Made by a program: the position numbers and the translations under genes
The notes under the pieces: model-generated
Told to the model about the DNA's origin: nothing
Database searches by the model: none
The model's input: only the letters and a program-made list of their open reading frames with translations
In this document: positions 58,029 through 64,000 of the stretch, piece after piece
Position numbering within the stretch: position 1 is the first letter of the stretch
Layout: every line of letters starts with the position of its first letter
Assembly (NCBI RefSeq): GCF_014200015.1
Contig: NZ_JACHOT010000001.1
Span: 1,488,001-1,552,000 of the forward strand
DNA from: Aminobacter niigataensis
GTDB taxonomy: Bacteria > Pseudomonadota > Alphaproteobacteria > Rhizobiales > Rhizobiaceae
DNA: 64,000 nt
Reading direction: 5' to 3'

Positions 58029-58706
58029 ATGAAATCGATTCTATTGACCGCGACCTTCCTGTGCGCTGTCTCGGGCGCTGCGTTTGCAGCCGATACTGTG
58101 GAAGTTGCTCCTGTTTCCGCCGGTTTCATCTGGACCGGGGGATATGTTGGCCTTCAGGCTGCTTACGGCTGGGGCGATACACGATTTGACGACGGCGCCA
58201 CCTCCAACTGGTTTGATGTGGACGGCTTTGCCGGCGGTCTTACAGCCGGTTACAACGTGCAGTTCGCAGGCAACTGGGTCGCCGGCATCGAGGCCGACCT
58301 CTCAATTTCCGGCGTTGACGGAGCCTTTGGCCCGGGCAACTTGGGTCAGCCGGACGGTAGCAGCTGGGGCTGCGGTTCCGACGCCTGTACGACCGACGTA
58401 GATTGGTATGCTACCGCCCGCGCTCGACTAGGCTATGCTTTTGACAATCTGTTGGTTTACGGAACTGGCGGTCTCGCTATTGGCCGGGTCAAGTCGCAGA
58501 TCGTCGATGACTCGGCTTTCTACGTCTCCGACACGAACATTGGATGGTCTGCCGGTGCTGGCGTTGAATATGCGCTAAACCAAAACTGGTCCGTCAAAGC
58601 CGAGTATCTCCACGTCGATCTGGGGTGGACCGAACTCGCAAACGACTTTTTTAAATCGGAAACCAAATTCGACACTGTTCGCCTCGGGGTGAATTACAGG
58701 TTCTAA
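58029..58706 (+). CDS. Omp31/Omp25-like outer-membrane beta-barrel protein
   Basis: This 225-residue protein has a signal peptide (MKSILLTATFLCAVSGAAFA) and the family pattern FIWTGGYVGLQAAYGWGDTR, GFAGGLTAGYNVQFAGNWVA, ARARLGYAFDNLLVYGTGGL and the terminal FDTVRLGVNYRF, ending in Phe as BAM substrates do. Eight amphipathic strands are expected. The ATG is preceded by GGTGGGG. Common rhizobial and Brucella surface protein family; no lectin or adhesin domain is visible. Confidence 0.9.
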   Translation: MKSILLTATFLCAVSGAAFAADTVEVAPVSAGFIWTGGYVGLQAAYGWGDTRFDDGATSNWFDVDGFAGGLTAGYNVQFAGNWVAGIEADLSISGVDGAFGPGNLGQPDGSSWGCGSDACTTDVDWYATARARLGYAFDNLLVYGTGGLAIGRVKSQIVDDSAFYVSDTNIGWSAGAGVEYALNQNWSVKAEYLHVDLGWTELANDFFKSETKFDTVRLGVNYRF

Positions 58707-58724
58707 GATAGCCGACACGCAATC

Positions 58725-58751
58725 AAACCCCGGCTCCGGCCGGGGTTTTTG
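58725..58751 (+). terminator. Terminator of the Omp31-like gene
   Basis: AAACCCCGGC and GCCGGGGTTT form a 10-bp stem with a TCCG loop followed by TTTGT. It lies 18 bases after the stop. Confidence 0.88.
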
Positions 58752-58828
58752 TATTCGGAGATTGCCATTCACATAGCGCGGACCTGCGCTGTCGTCATGC
58801 ATCCGGTCTATTCGCCGGGCAGACGAGA

Positions 58829-59528
58829 TCAATCCTCAATCGGGTCGAGAATGTCGGGCGTGTCATTTCGCGGTGATCCGACCTTCCGGCCGATCTTCCA
58901 CATCGTCATCCGGTCCGACGGGAACGGCTTCATCAGGTCGGCAGGGTCCAATTCTGGCCCGATCCACCGGGCATAGTCGGAAGGTGCCAGGATGACCGGC
59001 ATCCTGTCATGGATCGTCGCCATCAGTTCGTTCGGCGGACAGGTGACGACGCAGAAGGTCTGTACCAATTCGCCTGTGGCAGGGTTGCGCCAGATGTCGA
59101 GATGCCGGCCAGCGCGAAGGGGCGAGCCGTCCTTCATGGCGATGGCGTAGGGTTGCTTGTCCTTGCCCGTGCCATGGATGTCCCGCCATTCGAAATAGCC
59201 GTCGATCGGTATCAGGCACCGCCTGGAGGCGTAGGCGCGCTTGAACATGCCACTGGTAGCGTTGGTCCCGGAACGAGCATTGATCGACGGTGGCCTCCTC
59301 GAGCCCGCTTCCTTCTGCCAGGATGGGATCAACCCCCATTTGGCCGAGACGAACATCGCGCTGCCCTTCACCGCGTCATCCTGCACGATGATGGGATAGG
59401 TCAGGCTGGGGCGCGCCGTTGTAGCGCGGAAAGGCATTGTCGAGGCCACCAACGGCTGTTGGATCGGCGAAGCGAAAGCTACGCAGCATTTCGGCGAGGG
59501 TCGATTTGACAAAGACGCGGCCGCACAT
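58829..59528 (-). pseudogene. Frameshifted SRAP (YedK/HMCES-type) gene
   Basis: The normal start MCGRVFVKSTLAEMLRSFRF lies at 59528, with the catalytic Cys2, and reads to RYNGAPQ. The rest (TYPIIVQDDAVKGSAMFVSA, KWGLIPSW, NARSGT, RRCLIPIDGYFEW, ATIHDRMPVIL) is in another frame. Removing one C in the CAGCCTGACC tract near 59403-59407 joins them; the 700-base span is 3n+1. SRAP proteins crosslink to abasic sites in single-stranded DNA to protect them. As read, the product would lack Cys2, so it is inactive unless this is a sequencing error. Confidence 0.78.
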
Positions 59529-59686
59529 GGGCCAGCATACCCATCAATTCCACCGGAGCAATCGAGACGACAGGACTAGGGCCATCTTGCAGTTGGTGCG
59601 CCAAGTATCGAGCAGGCGGCGTCGTATTTGACGGAACGAAGTCGAATCCATATCACTCTCAATAGAGTGAGAGCGACGCGGCAAAT

Positions 59687-60823
59687 ATGTCTAGCATCAC
59701 GTTGGAAGACTTCAATAATCTCGTCCATTCGGTCTATCAAGCAGGTTTGGACCCTCGGGAATGGTCGCTGTTCGTCGAGAATTTGGCGGGCTTTCTGGGT
59801 GGAACGATAGTCTGCTTGCAAGCGCATGACGCTGTCGCCAGCGCTGGCCTTGGATTGGTGTCGTCCAAAACAGATCCCGATTTCCTGAGCGCTTATGACG
59901 CGTATTATGCGGCCAAGAATGTCTGGGCACCAGGCTTGGCCAAAGCATCGACCGGGAAGGTCGTTCAGTCGGAACAGCTTTACGACAGAGATGAATTCTT
60001 CAGGACCGAATTCTACAATGATTATTTCAGCACTCAGGGGCTTGTGGCGGCCAGTGCCATCGTCCTGCACAACGCTCCAGACAGACTTCTGTTTCTATCA
60101 GGCAACATACGATGCAAGGAAGCCGAATGGGTGCGAGCACCATTGAGCCGGTTGCTCGACCTTCTTGGACCTCACATCTCGCGTTCATTCGACTTGCTGC
60201 GCCATGTCCCTACCTTGGTGAATGGTGAAGACTATCGCGCCACTGCCCAGCTTGCGGACGATGCGATGTTCTTTATCGACCGGTCGGGGCGGATCACTTA
60301 CTCCAACCGGGCTGGCGATGCACTGCGTCGGGAAAATACGATAATCCGCGTCGATCGTGCGGGGTACATGCATTTGCTAGACTTGGAGGCCGATGCGGCG
60401 CTGCAAGCTGCTTTGGGCGCAATGGCCAGGGCAAATTACGCGCAATTGCAGCGGGACTTCGTAGTTCGATGTGCAACCGGCTCGCCTCTGCAAGCGATCC
60501 TCGCCCCGGTTCGTCACAATGCCAAGTCATTGATGTTCGATTGTCTATTCGAAGACCATCCGGTCGCAATGTTGGTTTTCCACCGCCAAACGGAATGCGC
60601 AAATTCGGATGTTCCATCACTCGACAGATACGGGATGACGCCGGCGGAGCTGGCGCTGGCCAAGGCTATAGCGGAGGGCATCTCCCCCCGCGAGTATGCC
60701 GACATCCGGTCGATCAGCATCAATACGGTAAGGACGCAGTTGAAGTCCATTTATGCGAAAACCGAAACCAGCAGGCAAAGCCAGCTCGCAGTGTTGATTG
60801 CACGCGAACACCCACGCCTTTGA
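59687..60823 (+). CDS. LuxR-family regulator with N-terminal sensor-like region
   Basis: This 378-residue protein ends in a LuxR/GerE helix-turn-helix: YGMTPAELALAKAIAEGISP, then YADIRSISINTVRTQLKSIY and AKTETSRQSQLAVLIA (about residues 312-375). The N-terminal 300 residues look like a sensor with a PAS-like segment (AQLADDAMFFIDRSGRITYS) but lack the autoinducer-binding signature. The codon usage is more A/T-rich than flanking chromosome. The targets are unknown; the neighbouring outer-membrane genes are candidates. Confidence 0.84.
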   Translation: MSSITLEDFNNLVHSVYQAGLDPREWSLFVENLAGFLGGTIVCLQAHDAVASAGLGLVSSKTDPDFLSAYDAYYAAKNVWAPGLAKASTGKVVQSEQLYDRDEFFRTEFYNDYFSTQGLVAASAIVLHNAPDRLLFLSGNIRCKEAEWVRAPLSRLLDLLGPHISRSFDLLRHVPTLVNGEDYRATAQLADDAMFFIDRSGRITYSNRAGDALRRENTIIRVDRAGYMHLLDLEADAALQAALGAMARANYAQLQRDFVVRCATGSPLQAILAPVRHNAKSLMFDCLFEDHPVAMLVFHRQTECANSDVPSLDRYGMTPAELALAKAIAEGISPREYADIRSISINTVRTQLKSIYAKTETSRQSQLAVLIAREHPRL

Positions 60824-61018
60824 CAAAGTTGCGGTCGATGGATCGAGGTTTGGCAACGCTTGGCTCGGGTATTTTGCCAACACATGTCTTCTGGCCGGCC
60901 CGATCTAATATGATCACGGCACACGTAACCCACCTAGGTGATGCGAAGACCTTGTCCAAGCGCATAGGTTAGCGCATCGCGCGTTCAGGCCGATGTGACT
61001 GCTGGGCTGGGGATTAGA

Positions 61019-62323
61019 ATGGAATTGAAGAAATTGGCTCTCGCAGCGTCGGCTGCGTGGCTAACAGGAACCTTTGCGGCCAGCGCCCAAGACACACACT
61101 CGGATGACAAGCGGAAATCGGTCCGAATAACGATCGACGGGCAGGTGTCCAACGATGAGTTCCAAGAGCGGCTCAGTGCACGAATCGTTGCTGCATTTGC
61201 CGATCTCCCAATCGCGTTCGGTGCGACCGCGGAGAAGGGGAATGGCCTTGAACGATTGATGCTCGGCAGCGCTGCAAATCTGAGCGAGGCATTGGGTTTT
61301 AGCATCACCGGTCAATTCGTTCGCGAAGATGCAGACAATGTCTTCGGATTGGCCACCGATCAAAACGTAGACACCTGGAGCATCGCGAGTTCCCTTGATC
61401 TGCGTCTCAACGGCTCATCAAAAATTTCCCTTGGCGTCGACGGCTGGAACAGTCCCTCAGTCCTGCTGGCGGATACGCCAATCTTCCAAACACGCTTCGA
61501 CGGCGCCAGTGGAGCCCGCATTTCGGCTGGCCTGGAAACGTACCTCGACCCGACACTGAGGGTAGATGCAAAGCTAGGCTATGAACTGGCCGTTGAAAAC
61601 GGCGACGATGGAATCTTTGCGAAGATCGACTTCAGCAAGGCCTTTGGAAAGCTTTCGGTCGAAGGCTCCGCTTGGACTTCGCCAAATTTCGGCGACGGCG
61701 GACAGATTGGGCTGGGCTATCGTTTCGACTCCGACCTGATTGCATCCGTCTATGCCGGCTATCGTGATGGCGCAACCGAAGGGGCCTATGCCGGTGCAAG
61801 GCTCTCCATGGAGTTCGGACCGAGCACATCCGAGGCCGACGGCGCACTGGCCGACCGCCTCGACCGGCAGATGCAATATGCCCAACTGACGATGCCTGGC
61901 GTTCCCAAGACGGCCCGCACCTCGACGGTCACCAAGGTCACCTTCCCCTTCGTGACCGCCTACGGTGACGTGTGCCAGACTGTCGAAGCGACACCCGGCT
62001 GTACGTTCTTCGGTGCCGACGGCACGCGCATCACTGTTGCCGAAGATCCTGACTACAACAAATTCGGAAATGGCGCCGACGACCTCTGGTATGTCAGGTT
62101 TGATATTTCGGGGCGCGGAGCAGTTTACAATCAGCTGGGGCAATTTCAGCGATATGAAGACGTTAGTGCGTTTTCTGGATATATGGGCGGAACGACGATA
62201 GGCGTTGGAAACACTGGGTTTTACTGGGAAAACGTAGTCAATGGGACATATTGGCTGGGCAAAAATAGTGTTCTCTATTCAGCCAATATGAGCGGATCCA
62301 ACTTCGGACAGGCAATCAACTAG
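61019..62323 (+). CDS. Secreted, probably outer-membrane beta-structured protein
   Basis: This 434-residue protein has a signal peptide (MELKKLALAASAAWLTGTFA, then ASAQDT). The middle (about 95-290) shows alternating strands with Gly and aromatic turns (SLDLRLNGSSKISLGVDGWN, DAKLGYELAVENGDDGIFAK, GQIGLGYRFDSDLIASVYAG), suggesting a beta-barrel. A less regular C-terminal region contains two cysteines (VCQTVEATPGC). It does not end in the aromatic strand signature; one follows right after the stop. I do not recognise the family. Confidence 0.7.
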   Translation: MELKKLALAASAAWLTGTFAASAQDTHSDDKRKSVRITIDGQVSNDEFQERLSARIVAAFADLPIAFGATAEKGNGLERLMLGSAANLSEALGFSITGQFVREDADNVFGLATDQNVDTWSIASSLDLRLNGSSKISLGVDGWNSPSVLLADTPIFQTRFDGASGARISAGLETYLDPTLRVDAKLGYELAVENGDDGIFAKIDFSKAFGKLSVEGSAWTSPNFGDGGQIGLGYRFDSDLIASVYAGYRDGATEGAYAGARLSMEFGPSTSEADGALADRLDRQMQYAQLTMPGVPKTARTSTVTKVTFPFVTAYGDVCQTVEATPGCTFFGADGTRITVAEDPDYNKFGNGADDLWYVRFDISGRGAVYNQLGQFQRYEDVSAFSGYMGGTTIGVGNTGFYWENVVNGTYWLGKNSVLYSANMSGSNFGQAIN

Positions 62324-62397
62324 GTAATGCTACAGACAACGCCGAAGCCGACATCGATGTCCACACGACAACGGTCAGGCTGAATTACCGGCTTTGA
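62323..62397 (+). pseudogene. C-terminal relic of an outer-membrane protein
   Basis: In the frame beginning at 62323, directly after the preceding gene's stop codon, the sequence reads GNATDNAEADIDVHTTTVRL followed by NYRL and TGA. This resembles the closing strand of an Omp31/Omp25-type barrel (compare FDTVRLGVNYRF in the island's other barrel). No start or upstream barrel remains, so it is a deletion or fusion scar. Confidence 0.55.
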
Positions 62398-62484
62398 GGG
62401 GTACACACTCCCCTAGCCCCGGCCTCGCGGGTTTTTGCTTGCACCTGAAATGCAATAGCCTCGCCGGCCGGAGCCCGCGGGCGA

Positions 62485-62693
62485 ATGAGCGTCAGGCGCG
62501 TCGCAACGTGCGTGCTGCGCAAGAGCGTCCAGGAGCTGCTGGGCCATCGCGACGTCGCGACCACCACCAAATATGCCATGCGATGAAAGAAGACGTGCGT
62601 GCTGCGCTGGAAGCAACCAGCCCCACGAAAAGTCCCACAACGAGTGCAGCGACAGATCAGAATGCATTGGATTCTTTGAATAAAGCGCGCTGA
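62485..62693 (+). pseudogene. C-terminal fragment of a tyrosine-recombinase integrase, frameshifted
   Basis: The frame from 62485 reads SVQELLGHRDVATTTKYA, the box with the HxxR-region His and the Y of LGHxxxxTTxxYA, then hits a stop. A second frame continues AMKEDVRAALEATSPTKSPT to the stop at 62693. Adding one base near 62577 (restoring TATGCCCATGCG) joins them into KYAHAMKEDVRAALEA, the normal integrase C-terminus. The N-terminal and most catalytic parts are missing. It points towards the right att-like repeat 12 bases downstream. Confidence 0.75.
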
Positions 62694-62705
62694 GAGACTA
62701 TACCG

Positions 62706-62747
62706 CCCAGTCAAGTGCGCTACCCGGCTGCGCTACACTCCGGACCG
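62706..62747. repeat. Right copy of the tRNA-Pro direct repeat (att-like)
   Basis: Forty-two bases match 56988-57029 with one mismatch, covering anticodon, D-arm and 5' acceptor of tRNA-Pro(GGG). The 3' half of the tRNA is absent, so this is a tRNA fragment, not a gene. It lies between the integrase fragment and merR. Confidence 0.85.
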
Positions 62748-62866
62748 GTCGCGATGTATCTTGATAATGGCGTCCTGGTCAACCCAATTCGGCGGCTTTC
62801 CCGCCAAACTTCTCCATCGCCAGGCAAGATATTGATGCCGCTGGCCAAAATCCCAGTGGAGCCGTT

Positions 62867-63406
62867 TCAGCGCACCTGATCGAGCAGCCGCTTGCACTCG
62901 AGAAGGTCGAACAAGGCCTCCTGCAGCAGGGCGCGATTGTCACGGGAAAGCTTGCCGCTGTCGGCGGCAACGGGCCCGTCATCGTCGCCCTTGCCAAGCC
63001 CGAAGAAACGGCGGCTCGGCTTGGCCCGAGCCTCGCCGACCAGCATCTCCTCGTCGGCGCCGCGCGGCTGAGCTGCGGGCGTCATCGGTGCTTCGGCCTG
63101 CTTGCGCTGTGCGATCGCCTCGACAGCCTTCATGTCGCCGCTGCCGACCGCGACGAGGAACTGGTTGCCGTTGTCGCGCAACAGCTTCTGCACGCCCTTG
63201 ATGGTGTAGCCCTGCTCGTAGAGCATGTGCCGAATGCCCTTGATGAGCTCGACATCCTGCGGCCGGTAATAGCGGCGGCCACCACCGCGCTTCATCGGCT
63301 TGATCTGGGTGAAACGCGTCTCCCAGAAGCGCAGCACGTGCTGCGGCAGGTCGAGGTCTTCGGCCACTTCGCTTATGGTGCGGAAGGCGTCGGGGCTCTT
63401 GTCCAT
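62867..63406 (-). CDS. MerR-family transcriptional regulator
   Basis: This 179-residue protein has an N-terminal MerR helix-turn-helix and wing: [40 protein letters not shown] and [20 protein letters not shown]. The C-terminal half is low-complexity and charged, ending in a helix ([20 protein letters not shown]), without metal-binding cysteines typical of heavy-metal MerRs. The start is ATG 63406 (GTG 63415 is possible). Paired with ihfA upstream, a conserved order in Hyphomicrobiales. Confidence 0.9.
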   Translation of the reverse strand: MDKSPDAFRTISEVAEDLDLPQHVLRFWETRFTQIKPMKRGGGRRYYRPQDVELIKGIRHMLYEQGYTIKGVQKLLRDNGNQFLVAVGSGDMKAVEAIAQRKQAEAPMTPAAQPRGADEEMLVGEARAKPSRRFFGLGKGDDDGPVAADSGKLSRDNRALLQEALFDLLECKRLLDQVR

Positions 63407-63520
63407 GGTCGCCACTTTCGCAAAAACGATTCGTGATTCATTTCAGCGGTTTGCGCGGCAACATTCAAGCCCGGTGCGAATCACGCACCAGGCTTTCAAC
63501 CGTTTAGAGCGAGGTATTCG

Positions 63521-63844
63521 CTATTTGGCGGCTTTCGACTTGCCGTTCTGGTGAGCCCGCAGGATACGGCTCTTGAGCACGTTGGACGCCTTGAAGGTCA
63601 TCACCCGGCGCGGCAGGATCGGCACTTCTTCGCCGGTCTTGGGGTTGCGGCCGACACGTTCGTTCTTGTCGCGGACATGAAATGTGGCGAAAGACGACAA
63701 TTTGACTGTCTCGCCGCGCACGATCGCTTCGCAGATTTCGTCGAGAACCGTTTCGACCAGTTGCGCCGATTCGGTGCGCGAAAGGCCGACTTTCCGGTAG
63801 ACGGATTCAGCGAGGTCGGCACGCGTAAGTGTCTTTCCCCCCAT
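63521..63844 (-). CDS. ihfA: Integration host factor alpha subunit
   Basis: This 107-residue HU/IHF-fold protein begins [20 protein letters not shown] and has the DNA-bending arm [20 protein letters not shown] with [11 protein letters not shown], the IHF-alpha pattern. With IhfB it bends specific DNA sites in recombination and transcription. The start is ATG 63844. It is longer than the ~99-residue E. coli protein by a basic C-terminal tail ([12 protein letters not shown]). Confidence 0.94.
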   Translation of the reverse strand: MGGKTLTRADLAESVYRKVGLSRTESAQLVETVLDEICEAIVRGETVKLSSFATFHVRDKNERVGRNPKTGEEVPILPRRVMTFKASNVLKSRILRAHQNGKSKAAK

Positions 63845-64000
63845 GCGACGGTCCAATCCTCAAAAATCTGAAATTCAGCAAACGCGGCGGAGGTTAAGTA
63901 ATTGATCCGTCAAGGTCAAGGACCGATGCCATGACCTTGGGGCGGACGCCATACGGGCTTGCCGAGGCGCCGAAATCACCACCTGAGAAGGACGGCACCC
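63845..64000. other. End of window upstream of ihfA
   Basis: In related genomes fabH precedes ihfA. The minus-strand open frame that ends at 63894 does not resemble the FabH C-terminus, and no start is in view. A TTGACC/TTGACG run on the minus strand near 63913-63925 may be the ihfA -35 element. I cannot assign a gene. Confidence 0.4.

Larger units (their letters stand above)
57030..62705. mobile_element. Decayed integrative element in tRNA-Pro, about 5.7 kb
   Basis: The segment is bounded by direct repeats of the tRNA-Pro 5' half. It carries an integrase C-terminal fragment beside the right repeat, an 18-bp sequence (CCCACGAAAAGTCCCACA) shared by the two ends (57135-57152 and 62622-62639), and genes with more A/T in third positions than the flanks. 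Contents are outer-membrane-type proteins, a LuxR-like regulator, a broken SRAP gene and broken hypotheticals. No complete recombinase remains, so it is probably fixed in place. Confidence 0.78.

Noticed and set aside
63894-63998. Minus-strand open frame at the window edge as the fabH C-terminus
   Set aside because: fabH is expected upstream of ihfA, but this short translation lacks the conserved GGG-TWG-type FabH ending, so no gene is called.

Overview
The window looks like chromosome from a GC-rich alphaproteobacterium of the Hyphomicrobiales, most likely Phyllobacteriaceae (Mesorhizobium/Aminobacter-like). The reasons are the nadQ-nadABC and bioBFDA-bioZ arrangement, the lon-hup and clpX-clpP neighbourhoods, the ihfA-merR pair, DUF1344/DUF2842 proteins, and many genes sharing ATGA/GTGA stop-start overlaps. 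Nothing was searched against a database; family names come from recognisable motifs.

Layout. 1-7.2 kb: a tiny membrane peptide, an M23 peptidase, tRNA-Asp and tRNA-Val, a QueD-like protein, and a c-di-GMP block (a molybdopterin-fold periplasmic protein, a GGDEF-EAL protein and a second GGDEF protein). 7.4-17.4 kb: a cofactor supercluster, nadQ | operator | nadA-nadB-nadC-bioB-bioF-bioD-bioA-bioZ-panD, covering NAD, biotin and the beta-alanine branch of CoA. 17.6-26.1 kb: a glycosyltransferase, then a divergent peptide-uptake locus (GAF protein plus four ABC subunits on minus; XRE-cupin regulator, binding protein and M24 peptidase on plus) around a repeated operator. 26.2-32.1 kb: protein quality control and nucleoid genes (HU, Lon, ClpX, ClpP). 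32.3-45.1 kb: housekeeping and small metabolic genes (methyltransferase, acetyltransferase, metY, CoA-binding protein, enoyl-CoA hydratase-like, thioesterase, rplM-rpsI, GDPD, agmatinase, argC, kinase, ctaA). 45.1-54.5 kb: an exopolysaccharide locus (deacetylase, FemAB/CelD-like, Wzz/ExoP-like, Wza-like, GT4, ExoY/WcaJ-like, Wzy/ExoQ-like). 54.6-56.9 kb: a tandem array of four small secreted DUF1344 proteins plus the decayed tail of a fifth, with duplicated palindromic leaders.

57.0-62.7 kb is a small decayed genomic island. It lies between an intact tRNA-Pro(GGG) and a 42-bp direct repeat of that tRNA's 5' half that begins inside the anticodon. It carries two outer-membrane-type proteins, a LuxR-type regulator, a frameshifted SRAP (YedK/HMCES) gene, a frameshifted two-gene hypothetical unit and the frameshifted C-terminus of a tyrosine integrase next to the right repeat. 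Beyond it are merR-type and ihfA genes.

The main points of interest are the island with its anticodon-centred att repeat and three single-base frameshifts, the DUF1344 array with its palindromic leaders, the near-perfect 31-bp palindrome controlling the NAD/biotin/pantothenate supercluster, and several members of enzyme families that lack the usual catalytic residues (QueD-like, enoyl-CoA hydratase-like, the ExoP-like kinase domain). I saw no CRISPR array, intact insertion sequence, rRNA operon or recognised antiviral defence system.
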